Positions 17,823 to 26,563 of a stretch of 64,000 bases of DNA are shown here, piece after piece. Both the position numbers and the translations under genes were made by a program. Source of the DNA: Cryobacterium cheniae (GTDB lineage Bacteria; Actinomycetota; Actinomycetes; Actinomycetales; Microbacteriaceae); assembly GCF_004403395.1 (NCBI RefSeq), contig NZ_SOGN01000049.1, forward strand, positions 62,001-126,000. The letters run 5' to 3'. The notes below the pieces were generated by a model. That model was not told the DNA's origin and made no database searches. It worked only from the letters and a program-made list of their open reading frames with translations. Every line of letters starts with the position of its first letter. Position 1 is the first letter of the stretch.

Positions 17823-20477
17823 TCAGCCCGCAACGGCGGATCGGACGGCCGCGAGGGCGTTCGGGATGGCGGCAACGTCGGTGCCACCGCCCTGGGCGAG
17901 GTCGTCCTTGCCGCCGCCGCCACCGCCGAGGATGCCGGCGACCTGCTTCGCCAGGGCACCGGCGCGGTGCCCGGCCTCCCGTGCCGCAGGGTTTGTGGCC
18001 ACGATGACGACGGGCTTGTCGGCGACCACGGCCGCGAGGGCCACGACCGCCGGCGTGCTGCCGAGCTGGGTGCGGGTGGCCGTGACCAGCATCCGCAGGT
18101 CGTCGGCGGACCCCAGCGCGCCGACGTGCTCGGCCACAACATTGACGGAACCCGCCAGGGCGGCCGAGGCGACGAGGGCCGGCACCTTGTCGGTGAGAGC
18201 CCGCGCCTCGAACGCGGCGATCTTCTTCTCGGCGGCCTTGAGGTTCTGCACGAGCTCGTTGATACGCTCGGGAAGCTGCTCCCGCGGCGTCTTCAGGTTC
18301 GCCGTCAGCTGGGAGACGAGGGCGCGCTCGGCGGCCAGGTCGCGAAAAGCCTCGAGGCCCACTAGCGATTCCACCCGGCGGTTCGTGGAACCGACCGAGC
18401 CCTCGCTGACGAGGTTGATCATGCCGATCTCGGCGCTGGACGAGACGTGAGTTCCCGCGCACAGCTCCCGCGACCAGGGGCCGCCGATGTCGACGACGCG
18501 CACCCGGTCCCCGTACTTCTCACTGAACAACGCCATCGCGCCGAGTGCTTTCGCCTCCGCCAGCGGCAGCTCACGGGTCCGCACCGGCAGGTTGTCCCGG
18601 ATGGCGTTGTTGGAGATCTCTTCGATCTCGCTGCGGGTCGCCGGGGACAAAGCCTGGTTCCAGGAGAAGTCGAGGCGGAAGAATCCGGCCTTGTTGTATG
18701 AGCCGGACTGGTGTGCGTTCGGGCCGAGCACCTGGCGCAGCGCGGCGTGCAGCACGTGGGTGCCGGAGTGAGCCTGCCGGGCACCACGGCGCCAGTCGGG
18801 GTCGACGACGCTGGTGGCCGCGTCCCCGACGCCGACCTCGCCGGAGCGCACCTGCACCTTGTGGCTGATCAGCCCCTTCACGGGCTTCTGCACGTCGAGC
18901 ACCTCGAGCTCGTAGCCGGTTCCCACGATCAGACCGGCGTCGGCCTCCTGGCCGCCCGATTCGGCGTAGAGGGCCGTCTCGGCGAGGATGACCTCGGCGA
19001 TCTCACCGGACACGGCGCGGTCGACGGAAAGCCCGTTCACGATGATTCCGAGCACGCTGGATTCGGCCTGCAGGGCGTCGTAACCCGTGAAGACGGTCTC
19101 CCCCGACGCACGGAAGGCGCTGTAGACCGACAGGTCGGCGAGGTGCGTCTTCTTGGCCTTTGCGTCGGCCTTGGCCATCGAGCGCTGCTTGGCCATGAGG
19201 GTGTCGAAGGCCTCGCGGTTGACGCTGAGGCCGGCCTCTTCGGCCATCTCGAGCGTGATCTCGATCGGGAAACCGTAGGTGTCGTGCAGGAGGAACGCCG
19301 TGTCACCCGGCAGCACGACCTTGTCGGCCTTCTTGGTCTTCGCGACCGCGAGATCGAGAACGGCGCTGCCGCTGGCCAGGGTGCGGAGGAAGGTCTCCTC
19401 CTCGGCATAGGCGGCCTGGCTGATGCGCGCGTAGTCGGCTTTGACCTCGGGGTACGCGCCGGCCATGGCGTCGCGCGAGGCCGGGAACAGTTCGGGGAAG
19501 GTTGCGGCGTCGACGCCGAGGAGGCGCATGGCGCGCACGCTGCGACGCATCAGGCGGCGCAGGATGTACCCGCGGCCCTCGTTGGACGGCATGACTCCGT
19601 CGCTCATCAGCATCAGGGACGACCGCACGTGGTCGGCCACGATCCGCATCCGCACATCGTCGTCGTGAACGGCGCCGTAGCGACGGCCGGACAATTCCGC
19701 GGCCCGGTCGAGGACCGGGCGAACCTGGTCGATCTCGTACATGTTCTGCACGCCCTGCTTGAGGAAGGCGACACGTTCGAGGCCCATGCCGGTGTCGATG
19801 TTTTTCTTCGGCAGGTCGCCGAGAATGACGAAGTCGTTCTTGCCGGTTCCTTCTCCGCGTAGGTACTGCATGAAGACGAGGTTCCAGATTTCGACGTAGC
19901 GGTCGTCGTCGGTGGCCGGGCCGCCGTCGCGGCCGTAGGCGGGGCCGCGGTCGAAGAAGATCTCGGAACAGGGTCCGGCGGGCCCGGGCTGGCCCGTCGA
20001 CCAATAGTTGGTGTCCATGCCGAGGCGTTGGATCCGGTGCTCGGGCAGGCCGAGGGCGCGCCAGTGGCGGAAGGCCTCCTCGTCGTCCTGGTAGACGGTG
20101 ACCCAGAGGTCTTTCTCGGCGAAGCCGTAGCCGCCGTCGGCCTCGGAACTGGTGAGCAGTTCCCAGGCGTAGCCGATCGCCTGCTCCTTGAAGTAGTCGC
20201 CGAACGAGAAGTTGCCGTTCATCTGAAAGAAGGTGCCGTGACGCGGCGTTTTGCCGACCTCTTCGATGTCGTTGGTGCGGATGCATTTCTGCACGCTCGT
20301 CGCTCGCGGGTAGGGTGCCGGCACAAGACCGGTCAGGTAGGGCACGAACGGAACCATCCCCGCCACGGTGAAGAGGAGTGTGGGGTCGTCACTGACCAGC
20401 GAGGCGGAGGGGACAACGGTGTGCCCGCGATCGGCGAAGAAGTCGAGCCAGCGCCCGCGAATTTCAGCAGTCTGCAT
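17823..20477 (-). CDS. alaS: Alanyl-tRNA synthetase
   Basis: AlaS charges tRNA-Ala. The 884-residue protein contains the class II catalytic core (FADRGHTVVPSASLV, FFQMNGNFSFGDYFKEQAI), the editing domain with zinc motif HSGTHVLHAAL and CAGTHVSS, a coiled segment (LKAAEKKIAAFEARAL) and the glycine-rich C-Ala end (GGGGGGKDDLAQGGG). Length is normal. It follows two small membrane-protein genes and starts the alaS-ruvX-mltG-aro run. Confidence 0.98.
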   Translation of the reverse strand: MQTAEIRGRWLDFFADRGHTVVPSASLVSDDPTLLFTVAGMVPFVPYLTGLVPAPYPRATSVQKCIRTNDIEEVGKTPRHGTFFQMNGNFSFGDYFKEQAIGYAWELLTSSEADGGYGFAEKDLWVTVYQDDEEAFRHWRALGLPEHRIQRLGMDTNYWSTGQPGPAGPCSEIFFDRGPAYGRDGGPATDDDRYVEIWNLVFMQYLRGEGTGKNDFVILGDLPKKNIDTGMGLERVAFLKQGVQNMYEIDQVRPVLDRAAELSGRRYGAVHDDDVRMRIVADHVRSSLMLMSDGVMPSNEGRGYILRRLMRRSVRAMRLLGVDAATFPELFPASRDAMAGAYPEVKADYARISQAAYAEEETFLRTLASGSAVLDLAVAKTKKADKVVLPGDTAFLLHDTYGFPIEITLEMAEEAGLSVNREAFDTLMAKQRSMAKADAKAKKTHLADLSVYSAFRASGETVFTGYDALQAESSVLGIIVNGLSVDRAVSGEIAEVILAETALYAESGGQEADAGLIVGTGYELEVLDVQKPVKGLISHKVQVRSGEVGVGDAATSVVDPDWRRGARQAHSGTHVLHAALRQVLGPNAHQSGSYNKAGFFRLDFSWNQALSPATRSEIEEISNNAIRDNLPVRTRELPLAEAKALGAMALFSEKYGDRVRVVDIGGPWSRELCAGTHVSSSAEIGMINLVSEGSVGSTNRRVESLVGLEAFRDLAAERALVSQLTANLKTPREQLPERINELVQNLKAAEKKIAAFEARALTDKVPALVASAALAGSVNVVAEHVGALGSADDLRMLVTATRTQLGSTPAVVALAAVVADKPVVIVATNPAAREAGHRAGALAKQVAGILGGGGGGKDDLAQGGGTDVAAIPNALAAVRSAVAG

Positions 20478-20515
20478 TAGTTCCGTAGTTCGTTGAAGCG
20501 GAAAAGAAGTGGGTA

Positions 20516-20749
20516 TTAATGCTTGGCGAGGTGCTCGATCGTGTCCTCGGTGCCCGACGCGATGTCGCCGATGGCGTCTCTCAGTTCGGCCTCGCGCTTG
20601 CGGTAGCCGTCCGAGATCGCCTCACCGAATTCGCGCGCCTTGGTGTCGAGATCGGCGAAGAACTGCTTGCCCTGTCGCGTCTTGCCACCCTCACGGGCGA
20701 TGAGGAGCCCGGTGGTCAGACCGACGACGAACCAGATGAAATTCTTCAT
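20516..20749 (-). CDS. Small membrane-anchored protein of unknown function
   Basis: The 77-residue protein has an N-terminal hydrophobic helix (IWFVVGLTTGLLIARE) followed by a charged helical region (DLDTKAREFGEAISDGYRKREAELRD) likely to be amphipathic. It resembles small YtxH-like proteins but is too short to assign. An AGGGAG ribosome site precedes the ATG. It lies between a DUF948 gene and alaS, as seen in related actinobacteria. Confidence 0.78.
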   Translation of the reverse strand: MKNFIWFVVGLTTGLLIAREGGKTRQGKQFFADLDTKAREFGEAISDGYRKREAELRDAIGDIASGTEDTIEHLAKH

Positions 20750-20884
20750 GACAATGCTCCCTGACGTGTGTGTGGCGACCCTGATAGGTGGTGAAACGGC
20801 CGATCGCTCAGCGGTCCCCGTGCCTCGAACGACTTTCTGACCGGCGAATCCCAGGCGGGGACGGCTCCTGTCCAGAGTACCCGA

Positions 20885-21259
20885 CTACCTGCGGTGGCGG
20901 CGGGTGCCGCCCGGGCGGGCCGCCCCGAGGGCCGCACGAACCCCGGCGGAGAAGCCGGCCAGCTTGACCAGCGGGCCGCCGACGGTCGCCGCGACGAGGG
21001 CCACCAGTGCGGAGACGTTGCCAGTGACATCTGCCACGTTCGCAGTGATGGTGTCCACCCGCGCCAGCTGCGCGTTGGTTTCCTGGATGGTCCGGGTGGA
21101 TTCCTCCAGCAGCGGCGTGACGGTGTGCGTCAGGTCACGGATGGCCAGTGTCGTCTCGTCGAAGACGCGACCGAGCTTGAACAGGGGCAGGGCGAGGAAT
21201 CCGACCAGCACCAGGAAGGCACCCGCAAATACGAGCCCGACAATATCTCCACCAGACAT
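20885..21259 (-). CDS. DUF948 family membrane protein
   Basis: The 124-residue protein has an N-terminal transmembrane helix (IVGLVFAGAFLVLVGFLAL), then a helical region rich in Thr and Glu (DLTHTVTPLLEESTRTIQET), and a basic tail RRHRR. DUF948 proteins of this length are common in Gram-positives and have unknown function. ATG at 21259 is chosen with GGATGG upstream; in-frame ATG 15 nt earlier is an alternative. It follows rpsD and a terminator-like hairpin. Confidence 0.82.
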   Translation of the reverse strand: MSGGDIVGLVFAGAFLVLVGFLALPLFKLGRVFDETTLAIRDLTHTVTPLLEESTRTIQETNAQLARVDTITANVADVTGNVSALVALVAATVGGPLVKLAGFSAGVRAALGAARPGGTRRHRR

Positions 21260-21308
21260 TGACCAACCATCCATTCCAGATTCGGCATTCACGAGCGGGT
21301 GCGTACGC

Positions 21309-21340
21309 AAAGAGCGGACCACCCGGGGGTGATCCGCTCT
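21309..21340 (-). terminator. Intrinsic terminator after rpsD
   Basis: On the minus strand AGAGCGGA-CACCC pairs with GGGTG-TCCGCTCT around a short loop, followed by TTT. It lies 51-82 nt after the rpsD stop and separates rpsD from the DUF948 gene. Confidence 0.7.
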
Positions 21341-21390
21341 CCAGCGTAGTTCAGGTGCAGCGCCGGACGGCGGTGCGGGTGAAAAGGAGC

Positions 21391-22020
21391 CTAGCGGGCC
21401 GCGTAGTACTCGACGACGAGCTGGACTTCACAGGTCACGGGGATTTCGATGCGCTTCGGGCGACGCACGAGGCGGGCCTGCAGCTTGTCGATTTCGACCT
21501 CGAGGTATGCGGGGAGCTTCGGCAGAACGTCGACGTGGCCGCCGGCGGCTGCAACCTGGAACGGCTCCATACCCTCGCTCTTGGGCTTGACGTGGATGAG
21601 CTGTCCCGGCTTCACGCGGAAGGAGGGACGGTCGACCAGCTGGCCGTCGATCAGGATGTGACGGTGCACGATCATCTGACGGGCCTGAGCGGTGGTGCGG
21701 GCGATCGCGGAGCGAACGAGCAGAGCGTCGAGACGGGTCTCGAGGATCTCGACGAGGTTCTCACCGGTCAGTCCCTGGGCGCGGCGAGCTTCCTCGAACG
21801 CGATCTTGAGCTGAGCTTCGCGGATGCCGTACTGGGCGCGTAAGCGCTGCTTTTCGCGCAGGCGGACGGCGTAGTCGGAGTCCGTCTTGCGCTTGGTGCG
21901 ACCGTGCTCGCCCGGTGCGTACGGACGCTTCTCGAGGTAGCGTGCGGCCTTCGGGGTCAGGGCGATGCCCAGGGCCCGCGAGAGGCGGGTCTTACTGCGG
22001 GTACGTGACTTGGTAGACAC
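21391..22020 (-). CDS. rpsD: 30S ribosomal protein S4
   Basis: S4 nucleates assembly of the 30S body and in many bacteria represses its own operon. From GTG at 22020 (GAAAGGACACC upstream) the protein has 209 residues. The S4 domain is clear: LETRLDALLVRSAIARTTAQARQMI, HRHILIDGQLVDRPSFRVKPGQ. The frame extends upstream to 22074 but that part is not conserved. Here rpsD stands alone outside the alpha operon, as in other members of the group. Confidence 0.97.
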   Translation of the reverse strand: MSTKSRTRSKTRLSRALGIALTPKAARYLEKRPYAPGEHGRTKRKTDSDYAVRLREKQRLRAQYGIREAQLKIAFEEARRAQGLTGENLVEILETRLDALLVRSAIARTTAQARQMIVHRHILIDGQLVDRPSFRVKPGQLIHVKPKSEGMEPFQVAAAGGHVDVLPKLPAYLEVEIDKLQARLVRRPKRIEIPVTCEVQLVVEYYAAR

Positions 22021-22219
22021 GGTGTCCTTTCGATGGAACTGCAAACAAGGGGAAACCAGGGCGCGTGACTGCAACGCGATTCAGCATGGTGAATCGGCAC
22101 AGGCCGGCGTCATGGGAGTTCAGAGGGGTGGTGCCACGGGACGCCCGGCTACAGAGCGAAACCCATCCGAACTGAAATCGGACGCAGCCGCATGCCGATT
22201 CCAGTTGTAGGCAGGCTTC

Positions 22220-22225
22220 AGGTTA
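22220..22225 (-). promoter_or_regulatory. Probable -10 box of rpsD with a long leader
   Basis: TAACCT fits TANNNT and lies about 200 nt before the rpsD GTG. The roughly 190-nt leader it would create has no ORF of note, which leaves room for an S4-binding autoregulatory structure. This is inference; no known S4 leader motif was identified. Confidence 0.4.
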
Positions 22226-22248
22226 GCACAACGGCACGCTGAGGCTGC

Positions 22249-23589
22249 CTACCGGGCACGGATGATCTTGCGTAGCTTGGCGAGGCGGGCCGAGACCTCA
22301 CGCTCATGCCCGTGTTCCGTGGGTGCGTAGTAGCGCACGTCGGTGAGTTCGTCCGGCGGGTACTGCTGGGCGAGCACGCCGAGGGCATCGTCGTGGGGGT
22401 ATTTGTAGCCCTTGCCGTGGCCCAGGCGTTTGGCGCCCGGGTAGTGCGCGTCCCGCAGCGGCTTCGGCACCCGGCCGGTCTTGCCGTTCCGCACGTCGGC
22501 GATCGCCGCGTCCAGCGCCACGTAGGCCGCATTGGATTTGGGTGCGGTGGCCAGGTGAACGACGGCCTGGGCGAGCGGAATGCGGCCCTCGGGCATGCCG
22601 ATGTACTGCACGGCGTCCGCGGCGGCGATGGCGATCAGGAGCGCCTGCGGGTCGGCCATGCCGATGTCTTCCGAGGCCAGCACGATGATGCGGCGGCAGA
22701 TGAACCGGGGATCTTCGCCGGCCTCGATCATGCGCGCGAGGTAGTGCAGAGACGCGTCGACATCCGAGCCGCGCACCGATTTGATGAAGGCGCTGATGAC
22801 GTCGTAGTGCTCATCGCCGTTGCGGTCATAGCGCAGCAGCGCCCGGTCGACGGCGAGGGCGACGATCTCGGTGGTGATGACGGGCTTGGTGTCGGACTCC
22901 GCGTCGACGGAGGACGCCGCCGCCACCGAACCGGCTTCCAGGGCGGTCAGCGCCCGCCGGGCGTCGCCCGACGCGAGCCGGATGATCGCGGCCCGGGCCT
23001 CGGGGTCGAGCACGAACCGGTCGGCCAGGCCGCGGGGGTCGACGACGGCCCGGTCGACGACGACACCGAGATCGTCGTCGCTGAGCGTTTCGAGGGTCAG
23101 CAGCAGGGAGCGGGACAGCAGCGGGGAGATGACCGAGAACGACGGGTTCTCGGTGGTGGCGGCCACCAGGATGATGACCCCGTTCTCCACCCCGGGGAGG
23201 AGGGCATCCTGCTGGGCCTTGCTGAACCGGTGGATCTCGTCGAGGAAGAGCACGGTGGACAGACCGTAGAGATCCCGGCTGGTGCGCGCCTCTTCCATCA
23301 CCTGGCGCACGTCCCGCACGCCGGCCGACACGGCGGACAGTTCCACGAACCGGCGGCCCGAGCTGCGCGCGATGGCCTGGGCCAGGGTGGTCTTGCCGGT
23401 GCCGGGCGGCCCCCACAGGATGACCGAGACCGCGCCCTGCTCCCCCGTTTTGTCTCCGGCCAGGCTGACCAGCGGGGAGCCCGGCGTGAGCAGGTGCTTC
23501 TGGCCGGCGACCTCCTCGAGGCTCGTCGGGCGCATCCGCACGGCGAGGGGTGTGGCGCCGCTGCGCAGTCCCGGTTGTGAATCCACCAT
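22249..23589 (-). CDS. rarA: Replication-associated recombination protein A (RarA/MgsA)
   Basis: RarA is an AAA+ ATPase acting at stalled replication forks. The 446-residue protein has Walker [13 protein letters not shown] near residue 60, Walker [21 protein letters not shown], and the C-terminal oligomerisation region with [19 protein letters not shown] and [21 protein letters not shown]. Full length. A TACGCT -10 box ends 6 nt before the ATG and there is no Shine-Dalgarno, so the mRNA may be leaderless. Confidence 0.95.
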   Translation of the reverse strand: MVDSQPGLRSGATPLAVRMRPTSLEEVAGQKHLLTPGSPLVSLAGDKTGEQGAVSVILWGPPGTGKTTLAQAIARSSGRRFVELSAVSAGVRDVRQVMEEARTSRDLYGLSTVLFLDEIHRFSKAQQDALLPGVENGVIILVAATTENPSFSVISPLLSRSLLLTLETLSDDDLGVVVDRAVVDPRGLADRFVLDPEARAAIIRLASGDARRALTALEAGSVAAASSVDAESDTKPVITTEIVALAVDRALLRYDRNGDEHYDVISAFIKSVRGSDVDASLHYLARMIEAGEDPRFICRRIIVLASEDIGMADPQALLIAIAAADAVQYIGMPEGRIPLAQAVVHLATAPKSNAAYVALDAAIADVRNGKTGRVPKPLRDAHYPGAKRLGHGKGYKYPHDDALGVLAQQYPPDELTDVRYYAPTEHGHEREVSARLAKLRKIIRAR

Positions 23590-23595
23590 GGGTCC

Positions 23596-23601
23596 AGCGT
23601 A
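23596..23601 (-). promoter_or_regulatory. -10 box for leaderless rarA
   Basis: TACGCT followed by GGACCC and ATG places the predicted transcription start at the rarA start codon. No ribosome site is present. Confidence 0.55.
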
Positions 23602-23762
23602 GTTTGTGCCGGTGTCCGGGCCGATCCGGTTCGCGTTGTTTCGGAGCGGATGTTTGCCCGCCTTTACCGGGTTGCGTAGAGTTCATCGTGGTTCGGGCGT
23701 CAGACGCCGGGACCGTCCCTTTCGACCTGGCCTTCCGCTGGAGGCCTCCTGGAGGCTGCAAC

Positions 23763-24569
23763 GTGCTACCGAACAAGAAGCAAGAACGTCAAGCCCGCGA
23801 GGCGCGCTCGCGTGTGCGCACGTTCCAGGCTCGGCGCTTCGTTCATGAGCACCAGGTGAAGCGGCGCGCGCGGGACAACCTCATCGCCGGCGTCAGCGTG
23901 GTCGCGGTAGTGGCCCTGGCCATCGGCGCCCAGATTCTGTTCTTCAGTGGCGGCCCCGGCAGCACGGCACCGTCTACTGTCGCCTCCCCCGCCGACTCCC
24001 CCAGCGCTTCGGCCGCTCCGGCCGACGGTGCGAACAGCGGCGACGTGCCGCCCAGCTCCCTTGCGGAAGACCGCACCTGGACCGGCACGCTGGCCCTCAA
24101 CGGCATCCCGCTCGGGATCGAGCTCGATGGGGGCCTCGCCCCGCAGGCCGTGTCCTCGACCATCAGTCTGATCAACGACGGCTTCTACCAGGGCGTGACC
24201 TGTCATCGACTCACCGACGGCGGATTCTTCGTGCTGCAGTGCGGTGACCCGGCCGGAACAGGATCGGGTGGACCCGGTTACAGCTACGGACCGATCGAGA
24301 ACGCTCCCGCCGACGATGTGTACCCGGCCGGCACCCTGGCCATGGCCCGCCAGGGCGACAACGCCTACAGTATGGGCAGCCAGTTCTTCATCGTGTACGA
24401 CGACACGACCATCCCTGCCGACGCGGTGGGCGGTTATACGGTCCTCGGACGGGTGACCAGCGGGCTGAATGAAGTCAAGGCCCAGATCACGGATGCCGGC
24501 GTCGCCGACGGCTCTTCCGACGGCGCCCCCACGGTGCCGACCAGCATCACTCAGATATCAGTTCAGTAG
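23763..24569 (+). CDS. Membrane-anchored cyclophilin-type peptidyl-prolyl isomerase
   Basis: The 268-residue protein has a basic cytoplasmic N-terminus, a transmembrane helix at about residues 40-61, a Ser/Ala/Pro linker, and an extracytoplasmic cyclophilin domain: FYQGVTCHRL, QCGDPAGTGSGGPGYSY, GTLAMARQG and GSQFFIVY. It should catalyse proline isomerisation of exported proteins. The motif is CHRLTDGGFFVLQ rather than the usual FHRVIPGFMIQ, so activity may be altered. The GTG start has GGAGG 7 nt upstream. The equivalent gene is commonly near rel and DUF349 in this group. Confidence 0.92.
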   Translation: MLPNKKQERQAREARSRVRTFQARRFVHEHQVKRRARDNLIAGVSVVAVVALAIGAQILFFSGGPGSTAPSTVASPADSPSASAAPADGANSGDVPPSSLAEDRTWTGTLALNGIPLGIELDGGLAPQAVSSTISLINDGFYQGVTCHRLTDGGFFVLQCGDPAGTGSGGPGYSYGPIENAPADDVYPAGTLAMARQGDNAYSMGSQFFIVYDDTTIPADAVGGYTVLGRVTSGLNEVKAQITDAGVADGSSDGAPTVPTSITQISVQ

Positions 24570-24616
24570 AACAGACAAACAGCGCGCGGGCTTGCAATAG
24601 GCTTGACCGGGTATTG

Positions 24617-24630
24617 GCTCACTCGTGAGC
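24617..24630. repeat. 14-bp palindrome before the DUF349 gene
   Basis: GCTCAC-TC-GTGAGC is a perfect inverted repeat 29 nt before the start. A TTGACC hexamer (24603-24608) lies just upstream and could be a -35, so the palindrome would overlap the promoter spacer and act as an operator. No matching regulator is known. Confidence 0.35.
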
Positions 24631-24658
24631 ACACAACGACATCAATAAGGTGAGGCTC

Positions 24659-25891
24659 TTGACTACGACAGATCAGCAACCATGGGGTCGCGTAGACGAA
24701 ACCGGCACGGTTTACGTGCGCGAGGCAACAGGCGAGCGCGCCGTGGGACAGTATCCCGACGCGACGCCGGAGGAGGCACTGGCCTACTTCGAACGTAAAT
24801 ACGTTGAGCTCAACGGCCAGGTCACGCTCCTCGAACAGCGCGCCAAGGGCGGCGCACCTGCCGCCGACATCGCGAAGTCCGTCAAACATCTGACGGAGGC
24901 CGTGGCGAACGCCAACGCGGTCGGCAACCTGGCAGCGCTGGCCGCTCGCCTGGGTGCTCTCGGTGGGGCCGTGACCGAGCTCACCGAGCAGCAGGGAGCC
25001 GAAGCCAAGGCCGCCGCGACCGCTGCCGTCGCCGAGCGTGCCGCAATCGTCGCCGAGGCCGAGGCTCTCGCCGCGGAAGACCCGGCCAAGACGCAGTGGA
25101 AGCAGACCAGCGCCGCCCTCGAAGCGCTTTTCGCGAAGTGGCAGGCCCACCAGCACGACGCCCCGCGCATCCCCAAGGGCGAGGCCAACGATCTGTGGAA
25201 GCGATTCCGAGCGGCCCGCACCACGATCGAGCAGAACCGCAAGGCATTCTTCGCGGAGCTCGACAGTGCCCACAAGGACGTTCGCAACCGCAAGCAGCGC
25301 CTGATCGAGCAGGCCGAGGCCCTCGCGCCGAAGGGCGCCGACGGCATCCCGGCCTACCGCAATCTGCTTGACGAGTGGAAGCTCGCGGGCCGCAGCGGTA
25401 AGAAGCAGGACGATGCGATGTGGGCCAAGTTCAAGGCGGCCGGTGACGTGCTCTACTCCGTCAAGTCCGAAATCGACGCGCACGACGACGAGGAGTTCGC
25501 GGGCAACCTGACTCTCAAGCTCGAGCTGCTCACCGAGGCCGAACTGCTGCTGACCGAGACGGACCGGGCCAAGGCCCGCACCGCGCTGAGCTCCATCCAG
25601 CGCCGGTGGGACGACATCGGCAAGGTTCCGCGCGACTCGGTCAAATCCGTCGAAGACCGCATGCGCAAGGTCGAGGCCGCCGTGCGCAAGCTCGACGACG
25701 ATCATTGGAAGCGCAACAACCCGGAGACCAAGGCTCGCGCCGAGGGTCTGGCCGGCCAGCTGCACGACGCCATCGCGAAGTTGGAGTCCGAACTGGCCAC
25801 CGCGCAGGCCGGCGGGGATGCCGCGGCGATCAAGGATGCCACCGAGGCTCTCGAGACTCGCAAGGCGTGGCTGAAGGCCATCGGCCAGTAG
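24659..25891 (+). CDS. DUF349 family coiled-coil protein
   Basis: The 410-residue protein is mostly helical, with repeated DUF349 units (WKQTSAALEALFAKWQ, LWKRFRAARTTIEQNRKAFF, LDEWKLAGRSGKKQDDAMWAKFKAAGDVLY) and long Ala/Glu/Lys coiled-coil stretches. Function is unknown; the family is widespread in actinobacteria. A TTG at 24659 is taken as the start because AAGGTGAGG precedes it by 3-4 nt; the GTG at 24650 lies inside that ribosome site. A strong terminator follows. Confidence 0.9.
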   Translation: MTTTDQQPWGRVDETGTVYVREATGERAVGQYPDATPEEALAYFERKYVELNGQVTLLEQRAKGGAPAADIAKSVKHLTEAVANANAVGNLAALAARLGALGGAVTELTEQQGAEAKAAATAAVAERAAIVAEAEALAAEDPAKTQWKQTSAALEALFAKWQAHQHDAPRIPKGEANDLWKRFRAARTTIEQNRKAFFAELDSAHKDVRNRKQRLIEQAEALAPKGADGIPAYRNLLDEWKLAGRSGKKQDDAMWAKFKAAGDVLYSVKSEIDAHDDEEFAGNLTLKLELLTEAELLLTETDRAKARTALSSIQRRWDDIGKVPRDSVKSVEDRMRKVEAAVRKLDDDHWKRNNPETKARAEGLAGQLHDAIAKLESELATAQAGGDAAAIKDATEALETRKAWLKAIGQ

Positions 25892-25912
25892 CCGGCCGTC
25901 CACTGCTCGACG

Positions 25913-25943
25913 AACGGGGATCTGTCCACAGATCCCCGTTTTT
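25913..25943 (+). terminator. Intrinsic terminator after the DUF349 gene
   Basis: A 12-bp perfect stem (AACGGGGATCTG with its complement) closes a TCCA loop and runs into TTTTT. It starts 21 nt after the DUF349 stop. Confidence 0.93.
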
Positions 25944-25981
25944 CGTTGGCGGATGACCGGACCGCACCGCACGCTGGTTCG

Positions 25982-26554
25982 ATGAACCCTCGCCTGAACG
26001 CGGTGCTCTCCGCCCATGACCTGCCGCTTGCGGAGCTGTGCTGCGCCCGTCTCGACGGTGAGCTCTTCCCCCTGGGCGACTTCTGGTGCCCGGTCGACGA
26101 GGTGGATGACCCGGCGCGGCGCGCCCGTGCCGTCGGCATGCTGCTCTCATCGCCCCGGGCCATCGCGGAGCGGTTGACCGCCGCCTGGATCTACGGTCTG
26201 GCCCCGGAACCCCACCGGCACCAGTTCTGCGTGCAGAGTTCCGCCCGGATGAAGCTGGTCCCCTCACCCCGGCTGCAGATCCGCGAGGTCAGCTGCCCGG
26301 CAGACCAGCTCCAGACGATCTCCGGCCTCCGTGTGACGCGGCCGCTGCGCACGGCCGTGGACCTGGCCCGCTGGCATGGCGAGTCGGCCGACCGGGGTCT
26401 GGTCCCCCTCATCGCCGCCCTGCTGCGTCTGGCGGGCTGCACCAGCGCCGACCCTGCACGAATCCTGTGCGCCGCCCCCAACCTGCCGTTCAAGGCGGCC
26501 ACCCTGACCCGGTTGCGGGAGGTACAGAGGCACCTCGACGATCTGCCGGTTTAG
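25982..26554 (+). CDS. AbiEi-antitoxin-like / DUF559-type N-domain protein, orphan
   Basis: The 190-residue protein has features of AbiEi-like proteins common in Microbacteriaceae: RAIAERLTAAWIYGLAP, a beta-rich core, and VTRPLRTAVDLARWHGE. AbiEi is the antitoxin of type IV systems, but no AbiEii nucleotidyltransferase toxin lies beside it, and the usual N-terminal winged helix is not obvious. Its real function is therefore unclear. It ends 9 nt from the stop of convergent rel. No ribosome site or clear leaderless promoter was seen. Confidence 0.6.
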   Translation: MNPRLNAVLSAHDLPLAELCCARLDGELFPLGDFWCPVDEVDDPARRARAVGMLLSSPRAIAERLTAAWIYGLAPEPHRHQFCVQSSARMKLVPSPRLQIREVSCPADQLQTISGLRVTRPLRTAVDLARWHGESADRGLVPLIAALLRLAGCTSADPARILCAAPNLPFKAATLTRLREVQRHLDDLPV

Positions 26555-26563
26555 ATGGTTTGC

